From contig NC_016133.3 of NCBI RefSeq assembly GCF_000005505.3, positions 8,308,001 to 8,372,000 of the forward strand: a DNA stretch of 64,000 bases, given 5' to 3'. Below are positions 49,801 through 62,100 of the stretch, piece after piece. The position numbers and the translations under genes are program-made. The number at the start of each line of letters is the position of its first letter. Position 1 is the stretch's first letter. Origin of the DNA: Brachypodium distachyon (taxonomy: Eukaryota > Streptophyta > Magnoliopsida > Poales > Poaceae). The notes beneath the pieces were generated by a model. It saw only the letters and a program-made list of their open reading frames with translations, made no database searches and had not been told where the DNA came from.

Positions 49801-51811
49801 ATACCATGAGGATTTCATTGTTTCAGTCACATTTGTTGCAGATGAGCGTGTGTAGTTTTTCTTTTCTCAAACTTCATATTCTTGTGTTATTATAGGAAGT
49901 GAAAGTGGGCAATGAGCTGCAGGAGTCAGGCGAGAACGTATTTGTTGGTGGCAAGAACCGCTGGAAGTAAGCATACTTACTACTACTTGTTAATCTTTTC
50001 TATCAGTACCTCCAGTCTAAAAAGATGTATTGGAAGTCGGTGTTGGCATGCAAGTATTTGTAGTTTTACTTTTCTGTAGGCAATGTTTTGTAGTAGGCAA
50101 TGTTTTGGAGTACTTATTTCTTCCTTCCTTCAGTACATGGTGTTTGGGCATATGAATATCTCAGCATCTTGTAGGGATCTTTTATGGTATTATGAAAATA
50201 CTTTACATGACTAGTCAAAGCTAGTGAAGTTTGAATGCACGCTTTCTAAATTGTTGTGTATAAACGGAAAAATAGTAAAGGTATATATAATTAAAACCGA
50301 AGGACAAGAAGCCACCACGTTTGTCCACATAGACTAAATGATCTCCTTAGTTAATTATAGAATCAACGGTCCAGATTTAGAGTTCCACGCATCTAAAATA
50401 TGTCCAGTCATCAGTCACGGACGGATGTAGTTAAGGGAGTACTGCTCCTCAAGCTTACACAGGCACACAATTGTGTCGGCAGGAGTCTATGCCATCCGGC
50501 TAAAAACACAATACATGCAGTAGTTTACATACGTATGTGCTAATCCGGCCAAGATACAACTTCAAATGTATGCAGTACGACATCACAGCATCCTTCGTGA
50601 CATGCGCAAACACATTCATCCACATCCCGCATTGCAGCAATGCTAATAAAAATAATTATATTCCATCAGACGAATCCACATACATACATACATCAGATGT
50701 GTTTTGCCCCAAGCAATCACCGTGTCTAACACTAACCGGGATAAATTAAAAAAGAGACGTTTCATAAAAATCAAGTCCCAAATTTCTTCGTTGCATAAGC
50801 CTGCATGTATGTAATAGATGCACAAAATACGCACCACGTACGGTTCATTAAAATAAATGAACATGAAGCCACCACATTCGTCCACATAGGCTAAATAATC
50901 TACACTGTCAATCGCCGTTGGTCTAGATTATATCGGCTCGCATATAATGATAGAAACATAGAAAATACAAAACATTTTATTCTGATAGAAGTATACATAC
51001 ATATAAGAGTGAGTCCAACATTGCTACCTTAGAAATAGAATCCAACAGAAAGATAAAGAGAGACAAAATAAAAAGAATAATTTATTTCAACTGAAACCAC
51101 TTCATGTTATTCTTTTTTCCTAAAGTGGACGCTAATCAGTCGGCATAAAACAAGAGGAAAAAGACCATCATGTTCATCTGTGTAGGCTAAATTATGTCGA
51201 TACTTGATCATCATGGGTTAATTATCAGAGGAAATATACTGTCAAAATCTTTTAACAAATCTAGCAGCGCAAATGCGCGGGTCACCGCCCTACTAGTTCT
51301 ATATAAATACTAAAGCGTTAACTCCTTGTTCCATATTCATAGAGGTAGAATTCTGAGCCGATGAATGTATTGTCTTCTCCAATTAATTTATTTGATCATG
51401 GCAAAAGATTACAATATATTCTAACGATCGAGAGCATGCATATAGATACTCGACATTTGTGAATTGGGAACTGTGGTGGCCGCAATTTCCTATCTTGGTT
51501 TACTTCAAAGAGACCCAAACAAAACCTGAAGGCCAGATCCATTTCTTCCCTGTGATCTTTGTAAGTCCTTTTGTTGATCATAAGCTTAACGACTTTGTTA
51601 TTACTCCCTCCGTTCCATATTAATTGGCACGGATTTAGCATAACTTGTTCTAAATCCATGCCAATTCATATGAAACGGAGGGAGTACAAGAGATCTCTTA
51701 TTACAAAACTGGATTTGATTCATTGTCACAACACAGAACGGTCGACAACTCTATGATGTTATGGTGGAGCGCGCTGGACCTTCGGAAACAAGTGGTCCTA
51801 CTAATCCTTGA
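46864..51811 (+). CDS. Chloroplast DUF3119 family protein
   Basis: Eight exons join in frame to 216 aa: 46864-46921, 47400-47533, 48409-48484, 48615-48697, 49446-49484, 49896-49966, 51446-51560 and 51737-51811. The Ser/Ala-rich N-terminus (MATTLSLSSPLFLAAAPPK) looks like a chloroplast transit peptide. A hydrophobic stretch from about residue 84 to 117 (AGAFAYADNLLAAAPVGLLGLL) suggests a membrane hairpin. The conserved DUF3119 region follows: RVRFVFDDDSLEVKVG, ESGENVFVGGKNRWKYSTF, NWELWWPQFPILVYFKE, and QLYDVMVERAG near the end. The family occurs in cyanobacteria and plants; its biochemical role is unknown to me. Intron 6 is 1.5 kb and contains a Helitron-like end; introns 2 and 7 each contain a Stowaway. 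Confidence 0.92.
47735..47863. mobile_element. Stowaway-type MITE in DUF3119 intron 2
   Basis: Perfect ends TACTCCCTCCGTCCAACAAAG and CTTTGTTGGACGGAGGGAGTA with TA targets. One of the best-preserved copies here. Confidence 0.93.
50290..51296 (+). mobile_element. Candidate Helitron 3' part in DUF3119 intron 6
   Basis: The end reads GCGCAAATGCGC (hairpin, 51267-51278), then GGGTCACCGCCC and CTAG at 51293-51296, followed by T. A short GC hairpin upstream of CTAG is the hallmark of a Helitron terminus. Upstream are three diverged copies of an AAGCCACCA...TCCACATAG-CTAAAT motif (about 50310, 50866 and 51155). The 5' TC end is not identified, so the left limit is approximate. Confidence 0.45.
51602..51687. 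mobile_element. Stowaway-type MITE in DUF3119 intron 7
   Basis: TACTCCCTCCGTTCCATATTAATTGGCA pairs with TGCCAATTCATATGAAACGGAGGGAGTA. It fills about half of a 176-bp intron, 41 bp after the donor and 49 bp before the acceptor. Confidence 0.92.
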
Positions 51812-52152
51812 GACAGACGATGAGTTGAGGTCCATTTGTTGTATAGCATTAGGTCAAGTTCCAGGAGCCAAAATCACGATTTGGACAATCTACATAAATT
51901 TGTGTATTCTTTTTTTTTGTAATAGTATTATATGCATTAACCTTGAAAACAAATGATGCAAGAAATTGGTGCAATGCAGTCTCAACATGGTGTCGTCTAC
52001 CTTCGTGGCAAGAAAAAGAACAGGAGTGTTTACCTCCGTATGTGATTTACTGAATCATCTCGCATGTAATAGTAACTTTGAATTTGCTGCTCGTATTAAG
52101 GAATGTCTTGTGGTTTTTCTGTTTGCTGCCGTGCCAATGCACTACGATCTCG

Positions 52153-52281
52153 TACTCCCTCCGTCCAACAAAAGATGTCTTAAATTTGTCAAAATTTGGA
52201 TGTATTTAGATATGACTTAGTTAGTGTATAGATGCATACAAATTTAGTCAAAGTTGACACTTTGTTAGACGGAAGAAGTAC
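52153..52281. mobile_element. Stowaway-type MITE
   Basis: TACTCCCTCCGTCCAACAAAAG on the left; TTTGTTAGACGGAAGAAGTA on the right. The right arm has a small deletion. It abuts the RNase H-like remnant. Confidence 0.88.
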
Positions 52282-52314
52282 GGAGTACATGTTTTCTTCC
52301 TCTGCTTTGATCAG

Positions 52315-52420
52315 CTGCCGAGATTGCAAAGATGATGTTATATTTGCTGCGTGCCGCCACCTGGCACACTGTGCCGATGCACTGGAGGCTGAGGTAGCTG
52401 CCATGGAGAACCATGTTAGC
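52315..52420 (+). pseudogene. RNase H-like (RVT_3) fragment of a retroelement
   Basis: An open frame reads CRDCKDDVIFAACRHLAHC followed by ADALEAEVAAMEN. This matches the GxVIFAACR...ADALEAE start of plant RVT_3 domains, where E in EAE is catalytic. The rest of the domain is absent. Confidence 0.6.
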
Positions 52421-53429
52421 CACGGGGCGATTCCATGGCTGCACTACGTGTTGGCTGTGGAACTACCTGGAGGAGAACACTGATGCGACGAACTCTGAAT
52501 CTCTAGTCGTAATACTTCTCACAAAGTTTGGGCTGAACAAAAAGGATGAGCCTAATTTTATTGGGTTCATTTGAACCCGATGGCTACATGCCAGCTCCGC
52601 CCCTGAGCTGCCTCAACCCCGTTGTGTTGGCTTCATGAGCGACAGTGAGAAGGAAATTCTTGCGAACTTCCGAACGCGGCGATCTACCGGCGGGATTTCA
52701 ACAGTCCGATCCGCACCGATTCGTGCCTAACCCTGTTCCCCATGTGCTCTCCTCTGGCGCACGGATCTCGGCACGGATCGGCCGGCCGAAATCCTAGGGT
52801 AGATACCGGCACCATTAGTTTTGACATTGCCGAACTTGCTCACTAAGTTGGCACCGTCATAGTATACCGTAGAACAAATTGTTTCCGAACTGCCACCATG
52901 CATGTATGCACCACCTCCATACTATCAGAGATCATAATTAGCGAACAACAGTTTGCGCCAGAACAAAACCAAACCTCATAGGAGTAGCTTCAGCAAGCTA
53001 AACATCGGTGATGCACCGCAACTTTAGGTTTGCCACTACTACCAAGTTTCCTCTATAATTAGGAGGATGGCTCCCATAGATCTAAATCCCGACCCAAAAT
53101 CCCCGATCTGGTTCACCCTTGAGCTGGGTCCTAGGTGAAAACCCAAAGTCCTTGTATCGGGCGGCAGCGGCGCTGGCGACGACGCTCTCCCCTTGGAGGC
53201 GTCGTTGGGGAAAGGCTAGATCTGCGGGTGCAGGGATTTTGGTCAAAGGACGGCTGCTGGGTGCTTGCTCGTCGGTGGCTCTGGCTGGCGTTGATGTTGC
53301 CGGGCCTGACAAGTTGAATGCTTCGATCCCTTTTTTGAAGATGGGTTGGTGGAAGACGGTGGCAGCTGATTCTGGAGCATGCGCATGCGGCACATGCTAA
53401 GGATTTCATTGACCTGTTGCGTCCTTATG

Positions 53430-53700
53430 CGCACTCAATATTTAGATGTTGGGTGGTGGTGTCACAAATTTGTTTCGGAATTGGCTTAAAGAGATTGACA
53501 AAAAAAAACTAAATCTTACATTCAGGTGGAGTTTTCCCTTATGTTGGGCAATTTGGAATTCTCAAAATGACCGTGTTTTTAACAGATAAAGAGTTTCTCG
53601 GTGTTTTTAGGTTATCTACAAAGACTACTCATCATATTCGTCTTTGGTCATCCCGCTCCCGATGGATCAGCGGGAACTTTTAGTTTTTGATGCAACCTGG
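53430..53700 (+). pseudogene. LINE reverse-transcriptase C-terminal fragment
   Basis: With frame changes the plus strand gives KRLTKK, WAIWNSQNDRVFNR and VIYK, then IRLWSSRSRW. The segment W-IW--(R/Q)ND-VF is the typical zinc-binding RT C-terminus of plant LINEs. Stops and frameshifts show it is dead. Confidence 0.5.
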
Positions 53701-54375
53701 GGTTAAGTGGCTGGTTATACCACACCTTTGATTTGTGTCGTCCACTGTCAATACAGTGGCCCGCGACGGGAGTTTTCAAATTTTCACGGGTTATAATCCC
53801 ACCATTGATATATATACGGAATACATAAGGTTACAAAAAAATATCGAGATATCTTCAATCGGAGTGGCCAGCGCTTTATACTTTTTTGAAAAACAAAGGG
53901 CACCCCCTTAGGTTTCATTAAAGGGAACCAAGTGTCTCATACTTAGTCTGGCGAAATAACACAAAAGAAAACCTACGATACATCAAGCTAGTTTTGACCA
54001 CCATAGGTTCTCAAACCGAGCAACATCAACAACCTGTGCTCCAATGTCCAGTAACCTAGCTACTTTCTATAGCAACTCAACACAAAACATAAGATATGCT
54101 CATCCACCGGTCAACGTCACTGGCTTTATACTGATAGATTACACGATATATAGACTGACTATCCACGCCCTCAGATCATTTGTACTCCCTTTGTTCGGAA
54201 ATGAGTGACTTGGATTTGTATATATTCTTATAGAAATATGTTTGTGTCGCTACAGATCGGATAATCTCTTTTCTCAAAAAAAAAAAATCCATACATGGTA
54301 CCCAGATCCATAGATGCATAGTATTAATTTTCCCCGATCCAGGTTAATGTTACTCGTATCTCTTTGTTAATGTTA

Positions 54376-55090
54376 GGCTGGTCATACTGGAGAGTAACTT
54401 AGCAGGAAATATCTCTAGCACTTAATTGCAGGTTCCCACGCAGGTGGACGAAATCCCAATCCCCCTCTCTCCCTTCCTGTCCCCTCCCTCCCGATCTTCC
54501 TCCTCCCCCATCCCCTCCTTCCCTCCCCCTGCGCTCCCCGCGCCGCCGCGGCACCCCTCGTCCGCGTGGGCGACCTGGGCCTGGTCCGGCCGTGCCGTCT
54601 CCCCGTCCCGAAATGGCCCCGCCGCCCGGAGCCGAGTGTACCGAGGTAAGTTTTCTCTCCCTTTTTTTGGGAAATTAAAATTCCAAAAAGATAAAAATAA
54701 AAAGTTCAAAATTAAAACTTAAACACTTTGAATTAAAAGTAAAAGTTCAAAACATTAAAAGTTCAAAAAAAATATTACAAGCTCGAAGAATTAAAGGCCA
54801 TGAAGAAAAAAAAACAAAAGTTTTCAAAAATGGCAAAAAAAATGTGACAGCCCGCCAGTTTTAATTTGGGCTGATGTCCGCCAGATAACCATGCCCGTAA
54901 CTTAGAACAGTAATATGCATATGTTATTATAGTGGGTAATAACTTATATGTGATGTCATGTATTATGTTATTTATTATGTTACAGACTAATCATATGGAG
55001 TATTTATTTGTGGGATTTTATAGTAACATATATACTCCAGTTACCACTATTTTTTTTCATTTATTTACCGTGACATGCCAAAATGCGTAG
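54376..55090. mobile_element. Grass MITE split by a later insertion
   Basis: The left piece GGCTGGTCATACTGGAGAGTAACTTAG and the right piece AACAGTAATATGCATATGTTA... ending GACATGCCAAAATGCG together resemble a common Triticeae MITE starting GGCTGGTCATAGTGG, as I remember it. TTA flanks both outer ends (54373-54375, 55091-55093). A 494-bp segment lies between the pieces. Confidence 0.6.
54394..54905 (+). mobile_element. Pack-MULE-like insertion with 9-bp target duplication
   Basis: GTAACTTAG at 54394-54402 and 54897-54905 flanks a 494-bp insert (54403-54896). A 9-bp duplication is typical of Mutator-like elements. The insert carries a GC-rich segment (54426-54650) with a Pro/Ser-rich open frame ending at a splice-donor-like AG|GTAAGT. 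An A-rich tract with repeated AAAGTTCAAAA follows. Terminal inverted repeats are not clear: the ends share only weak similarity around TATCT. It could also be a filler insertion. Confidence 0.5.
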
Positions 55091-56194
55091 TTAAAAAAGA
55101 GTCTGTAGCCTATGCCAGCATCATTAATCTCTAGTGGTACGGAAGTTACGGGTTCCACTGGTAAATAGGGAAGTTACGTGCGACGGGCCGGTGGCAGATC
55201 ACGACATGTTGTGTGGACGGTTCTCGTGGGCTCCTGGCATGGGACGGGAGAGACGGCCGGAATCCATCGAGCACCAACGGCTGTCGTCTCGTGGCGTCCG
55301 ACGGGAGAGACCGCTGCACTCACCGAAGCGGTTCACCTCACCCACGGAAACGCAAAAGCGAAAGGTGTTTCCTGCCTACCATGAAGACGTGTTGTCCTCT
55401 GTGCCCAACGATACACCAAGCGCCACAGCAGAAAAAAATTAAAATCCACGGCCCTTCGTGTGCGCGGAAGCACGTGTCAATTTCGGCATCTTCCGTTTAT
55501 TGCTGAACCGACCGACGCTATCACCAACGGGCGCACGGTGGACCAGGCTCATGGACCGCAAGTGGATGCTCCTAGATTTTCGCGGCCACGCGTCGGCGTA
55601 CGGCCAACAAATGCACACAAGCCTAACCACCGCTTTGCGAGATTCTGTTCTGGTTAGCGCTTTGCAAAGAGGCCCAGTTTATCTGCCATATCAATATCAC
55701 CGTTTCCGTCATGTAAAAACTCGAAATCTTCTCCTAAAACTCGATATCGACAACTGACGAGGGGCTAATACGCGAAGTGGCTCCACCTTAATGACCATCA
55801 TTAATGAAGCCTGCTTCCTCGCCGACGCCTGTCTTCTCCGAAAAGAGAAGCAAAGGCACCTCGCCACCTCCATCCTTCCTCCGCCATCGCCACCGCTTCT
55901 CCTCCTTGGTTCTCCGTGCTACGCCACCAAACCCACCCAAAATTAGTCAAATCGATCTCGTAAACCGAATTGCTCCTCCAGATCCCAGCAGGCCGCCGAT
56001 CTGATGCACGCGCACGCGGCATCCAGGTACCTCTATGCTTTTTTATTTTATACTGTTCGCTCCCCGATCGATGCTATTAATATACGGAGAGCGCCCAATC
56101 TCAGATCCCTCTCTCTCCTCGCTCTCCATTTCCGGATTCCAAATCCCTCGGCGCTGCTCTGATTTTGCTCTGGTTGGGCCGGAACTCAGCGGCG

Positions 56195-59100
56195 ATGCGG
56201 TGGAATCTTAACACCTCTGCGTACAAGCGCGTGTCGTCCAGGGACGCTGCCATGGATCCCGATGTCGAGATGCCAGGTCCGTGCGCCAGCCCGATGCTGC
56301 GCTAATTTACATTTGCATTTTCTATTTGGTTGGAGATTTTTTTGTGTGGTGGTGGTGGATTCGGTCGGTGAGATTCGAGGGGTTTCTCATGGCGGTGTTG
56401 GTCTCTCTACAGTGAAGTTGGCGGATGGCGGCGGCGCTGGCCCGTCGTGGCGCATGTCGCTGCCGCACGTGTGCGTCGCCACGCTCACCTCCTTCCTCTT
56501 TGGTTACCACACCGGGTGCGTGCGCTCGTCATGATTTGTCCCAGCTCTTGTTCTCACGCATGTTCTGTTTCGCGATATGATTGGTGCTCATGTTTGTTTC
56601 GTATTGCGATGGTGGTGCAGGGTGGTGAACGAGCCGCTGGAGAGCATCTCCGCGGACCTTGGCTTCGCTGGGAACACGCTTGCTGAAGGTATGAGCTCTC
56701 GATGCTACGTGCACACCTTCTCTTGTTAGATTTAGGGTTCTGTCAGGGAGCTGATAAAATTGGTGGTTCTTCGGATGCAGGGCTCGTGGTGAGCATATGC
56801 TTGGGGGGAGCATTCGTTGGCTGCCTGTTTAGTGGTTCCGTTGCTGATGGGATCGGGCGCCGGCGCGCCTTTCAGCTTAGTGCACTGCCCATGATAGTTG
56901 GTGCTGCCATAAGGTAGTTATGATTTCACGACATTTTCTTTCCTTTTTTAGAGATGAGAGTTTTCACTTGCTCCTTGTCTCTTTGTAGTTCCATCAATGA
57001 ACACTTTATTTATTGACCACTTGCTAGTAGCATTGTTTTGGTGGCAGCAGCTGATTGCTAGGCATTAAACAAATACATTCATTGCTGACTGCTGATCTGG
57101 TCTGTTGTGAGTAATAAAGTGTTAATGGAACAAACTGCTGGAGTAATGACTAATAAGTAATTGCTCTATTAGTTCGTACTTTTGCTGGATTATTCAACAA
57201 GGGATGAATGTGGTTATCCTGTAACAATTGAACGAGTCTACTGTGCGCATGAGGTACATTAGTATGGTCACAACTCACAAGAGGGATTTTGGTTTCTAAC
57301 TGGGCGAGGAGCTACGGAGCTAGTACAACATAACATGTAGAAAATAGAAATGAAGGCATTTTGACATTTTCAAAGTGACTCAAGTCTAAATCAACTTTTA
57401 CCAGCCACTTAGAAATTGGCTCATTGGTTGAATAGTAAATGACAAGGATCCCTGCATTCTCTTAGCTTATTAATAAGCTTCATTCTATTAACTCACTCAT
57501 GGTGTAAGGAAGTATCAGACTTGCATTAGCGTAGCACTCTTATAATTGATTGCTAATAGTAGAGGGTTCATCGTTGGGGTGTTGACCATAAGTTAGTCGA
57601 TAATTGTTTCTTATGGAAAGGTCAAAGGTAGGTCATCATTCCTGGTGATAAAACAGAACGCACCTCGTTATGCGACTTGTCTCTTCCACGGATCTATTTA
57701 CCCTGATGGAATATTGGATCTATTGAGTATGTAATGTCAAGTTTTTTTAAGAGAATGGAAGCTTTATTAGCCCTGGCTTCTTATGGCCTAACTATGTAAT
57801 GTCAAGTATGTGACTCGACCTGTCTGTTTGTTAGAGTACAACAAGTGGATTGAATAATCTTACCATGACCTGGCCTGTTAGTGGTGTTCAATAAAGCCAC
57901 AAAAGGTACAACAAGTAATGCATTTTTTTCCTGGCCAAAAATTAACGCAATTCTGAGTTTGTGTGACATAGCATATAAATTCTTAATTTCCATGAGGTAC
58001 AGAGGTGACGGTCCTGGTGTTTGTAAGACTCAGGTGTGTAAGATCTGTAGCATTTCGTAATTGGGTTAAGTTGTATGTTCTTTGAACTACATGGGGAGTT
58101 TGTACAACGCCGGAAACCCCACATAAGGTTTACAGTTTGTTTTGGCATCAATGAATGAATGGTAACTCGCCCTCTCCAGAAATGTAGGTCAATTTAGCCA
58201 TTTAGCCATTTTATTTAGTCATTTCTTAAAAAGTGTAGGTTGTTTTATAATTTCGAGGCAGTTATCCTTCCACTCTTCCTACTGATATACCCAGTGATCT
58301 TGGTGGCCTAGGAGAACGAGTGTTATGGTTGTTATGATACAAAAAGTGGAGTACGTGTAAAAACCTACATCAGTGGGCACTCCTTACCTTACTTAATGAT
58401 CTGGAAGGATAAGGAACCATGTATGTTCTTGACTTGTTTATAATATAGATATAAATACCATTCTTATGAATAAACATTTTTTGCAGTGCTCTCACCAATA
58501 GTCTGGAGGGTATGCTCTTTGGAAGACTCTTGGTTGGAATAGGAATGGGGTTGGGTCCACCGGTGGCTGCACTCTATATAACAGAGGTATGTATTTGGTG
58601 GTTTTATCGGTGGATGATTGCTACTGGCAGATATCAACCTAGTTCGCCTGTGTTCATTTTTACCCCTGATGGAATCTAGGTTTCTCCCCCCTCTGTGAGG
58701 GGTACATATGGAAGCTTTGTTCAGATTGCGACCTGTCTTGGAATCTTATTTTCTCTGCTAGTTGGCACACCTGTCAAGGACATCGATAGATGGTCAGAAA
58801 TTTTGTGCTGTAGTTCTTCAATCTTTGTGACTGTTGCAGTTAATATTTACAAAATTCGTCTCTGTTGACACTATCCTTGCAATGGCAGGTGGAGAGTGTG
58901 TTTCTGGGTTTCAGCTGTCCCAGCAGCTTTACAAGCTATTGGTATGGAGTTCTGTGCTGAGAGCCCCCAGTGGCTATATAAGGTGACTTCAGGATATTGT
59001 TATTCGCCATGTTGCCTTACTGATTTATCAATTCAAGGATTTAACCACTGGGTTTACTGCTTTCTAAATGTGCTTCTGTAGTTTGATACTCTGCCTTTGC

Positions 59101-62100
59101 TAGCCAGGAGATAGGGTGTAGATGTTCTGATCAGAATCTTGGAAGTCACTTCACATGTTTTTTTAGATAATGGAAGCTTTATTACCTCCGGCCTCTGCAT
59201 TCAGAGTGCATACAGCCTAAAATGGTACATTATTCTCAACAATTGAAAACACATGACCAAATCCACAAGTGTGACAGGCCACACGGAGAACCGATGTACA
59301 AACTAAGAAGTCTAGAGCTAGCACGCCACCCAAACCGGGACATAAATGCATTGGTGTTTGAATTACTTGTTAGAAACAGCATTAGTTTTCTTAAACTATT
59401 TGAATTGTCATCTAGATGTCTTTCCATGTCAAGATAAATTCTCGTATATTGCCCTACAAGAAATTATTCCCTACTGTTAATAGGAATGATTTTTAATTTC
59501 TGGAGAATAAAACGGAACTGTAACCATTGGGACATATATATTTCCAACAGCTCAATTGGTGTATAGGTTGCCCTGCTACTGTGTTTGTATCACGATACAT
59601 ATGCAACTCTGACTTAGAACGCACGCATGTACAATTGTATTTAGTAAGTAGCGTATTTTTTGAGATGATTGAACGAGCCGTGTTCTTCTATGCAGTGCGG
59701 AAGAACAAGTGAAGCAGAAATGCAATTCGAGAAGCTTCTAGGTCCTCTTCACGTAAAATCTGCTATGGCAGAACTATCTCGATCTGAAAGAGGAGATGAT
59801 GGAGAAAATGTGAAGTACTCAGAGTTGTTTTATGGGCGCCATTTTAACGGTACACAATTACATCTATTCTGTTGAATCTATGTGCTTCATTATAATCTTA
59901 TTACTAAACATCTTTGAAGTTTGTTCATTACAAGTCCCTTTTTTGCTACAGTTGTTTTTATTGGCACAACGCTCTTTGCTTTACAACAGTTATCGGGCAT
60001 AAATTCTGTGTTCTATTTCTCATCAACTGTGTTTAGAAGCGTGGGGGTTCCCTCTAGCTTTGCCAATATATGCATGGGGATTGCAAATTTAGCAGGTGAG
60101 CCCATCGAAGCTGTTCTATTCTTCTGCTTCTCTGTTATATATAGTCATCGATCTTGTTTTGGTGTGTTCGCGTCCAGGTTCAATTGTAGCAATGCTTCTA
60201 ATGGACAAACTAGGCAGAAAAGTGCTTCTTTCAGGAAGCTTCCTTGGCATGGTAAGAAATTAGTACAACTGGAAGGTATATTAAACATTTGTGACTATGC
60301 TCCTTTCTGGTATAGGCCTTCTCAATGGGACTTCAGGCTATTGGAGCAAATCGTCACCACCTTGGTTCTGCAAGCGTGTATCTTTCGGTTGGTGGCATAC
60401 TGTTGTAAGTGCTGGAGTCCTGTAACTTCCAGTACCTTGGTTCTACTATGCTAGTTTTTCTTGTGTGTGAGAATATTATTATTGTTTGTTTACCTTAGTT
60501 CTAGTTCTTCAAATCTTCTGCATATGTTGAATTTTTTTTGCTTACTTGCATTTTTATTAATTAATTAATTAATAAGGAAAATTTCTTGTATTTGTCAACA
60601 AGTTGTTTTCTTACCCAAGTAATTAACAGAAAGCATGATGTCATCCACTTGTTAAATCTTGATTCTGCTTTAGCATATTTCGTCAATTGTGTTGTGCCAC
60701 TCCTGTATACTCTCCTCTGTAATCCTATTTTATTTCCCATAATGACTTTCCATTTGGTTGATTTGTATGCTAGCAGTTAAATTACGAAGCATTTTGTACT
60801 TTTATTTGCCTATGTGCTTTTGGAGAGCTTCGTTACTTTATTGGCAGTTGTACTTTACTTAGAGTTACTATAGGATTTCAAGAGTTGTGGTACTCGTGTC
60901 ATTTACTTACAATTGATCATTTCTATGCAGGTTTGTCCTGTCATTTTCACTGGGAGCAGGGCCAGTTCCAGGACTTCTTTTGCCTGAGATTTTCCCAAAC
61001 AAAATTCGGGCCAAAGCTATGGCTCTATGCATGTCTGTGCATTGGGTAAGATTTCGCTTTTTCAACATGAAACAGCATGCAATACATGCTAAATGTTTTT
61101 GTAGAGAAATACTCCCTCCGTTCCATAATTCTTGTCGAAATATTACATGTATCTAGATGCTTTTTAAGAATGGATACATCCATTTTTGGGCAAATTTGAG
61201 ACAAGAATTATGAAACGGAGGAGTACTAAATATTTTTCATTAGATTAAAAAAATCTGGCAATACAAAACAGTACACACTGTAAATTTTTAAGCTAGTTTG
61301 CCTCGTGTTTTTGTTAAGATGAGAATAAATGGATAAACTAAAAAATATTGAAATGTCAAAAATACCATACCAGTGTCCAGAAGTGTTCTGTGTAGGTAAA
61401 AACAGAGTCTAGACATCAGACATGCATGCCCTTTGAATGGAACAGGGAAAACAGACTGATTACCTCTCGTATCCAACTAAACCCTGAGATATTAGAAATT
61501 GACTATTTTTTTTCAGTTTGGGTTAGCCAGGCTTAACTCAAATATGTGATGAGTTGAGAGGACTTTGAGTTGTAATTTGTAAATAGTCAACCTGTTCAAT
61601 CATCAGCCTGCAGGAGGTTGCCAAACTGATTTACAAATCGTGGAGCCTTCCGTTATCTAACAATTTTTTATGCAACTTGTAACACAGCTCCTTTGTGTAT
61701 TCTATTGAGAGAAGAAACATAAATTAGCATAAAAACTTATCTTGGAACTATTCATATGAAATCTCTGTGCAGCCCATCCTCATCATGCAACTAGGGCTGT
61801 ATATTTGCTATTAAGAGGACTATGCAGCCCATCCTCATCATGCAACTAAGGCTGTATATGTGCTATTAAGAGGAGGAAACATAAACCTCTAACAGACATT
61901 TTTTGGAACGTTTCAGACAATGTTTACGCAACTTATCCTCATTGATTAGTTACTTTTTTTAATTGAAAAAATGCAGTTATGAGGTTGGTACTGTATAATT
62001 CTACATATAACTCAATTGGCGCTTAAATAACTGCAGATAGCTTTTGTAAGTTGTTTTGGTAAAGAGTTGGAATCCCCAATAGACAAGTGTGCTCTAAGAT

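Larger units (their letters stand above)
51812..56194. other. Intergenic with LINE debris and a nested MITE
   Basis: Begins with the DUF3119 3' UTR, then a Stowaway (52153), RNase H-like and reverse-transcriptase remnants (52315, 53430), one Stowaway end (54184), a split MITE (54376-55090) and a GC-rich zone (55130-56190) leading to the transporter promoter and 5' UTR. No intact gene is supported. Confidence 0.55.

Noticed and set aside
54426..54722. Pro/Ser-rich 98-aa frame as an independent gene
   Set aside because: It lies inside the 494-bp insertion, lacks any domain and has no downstream exon; treated as cargo of that insertion.
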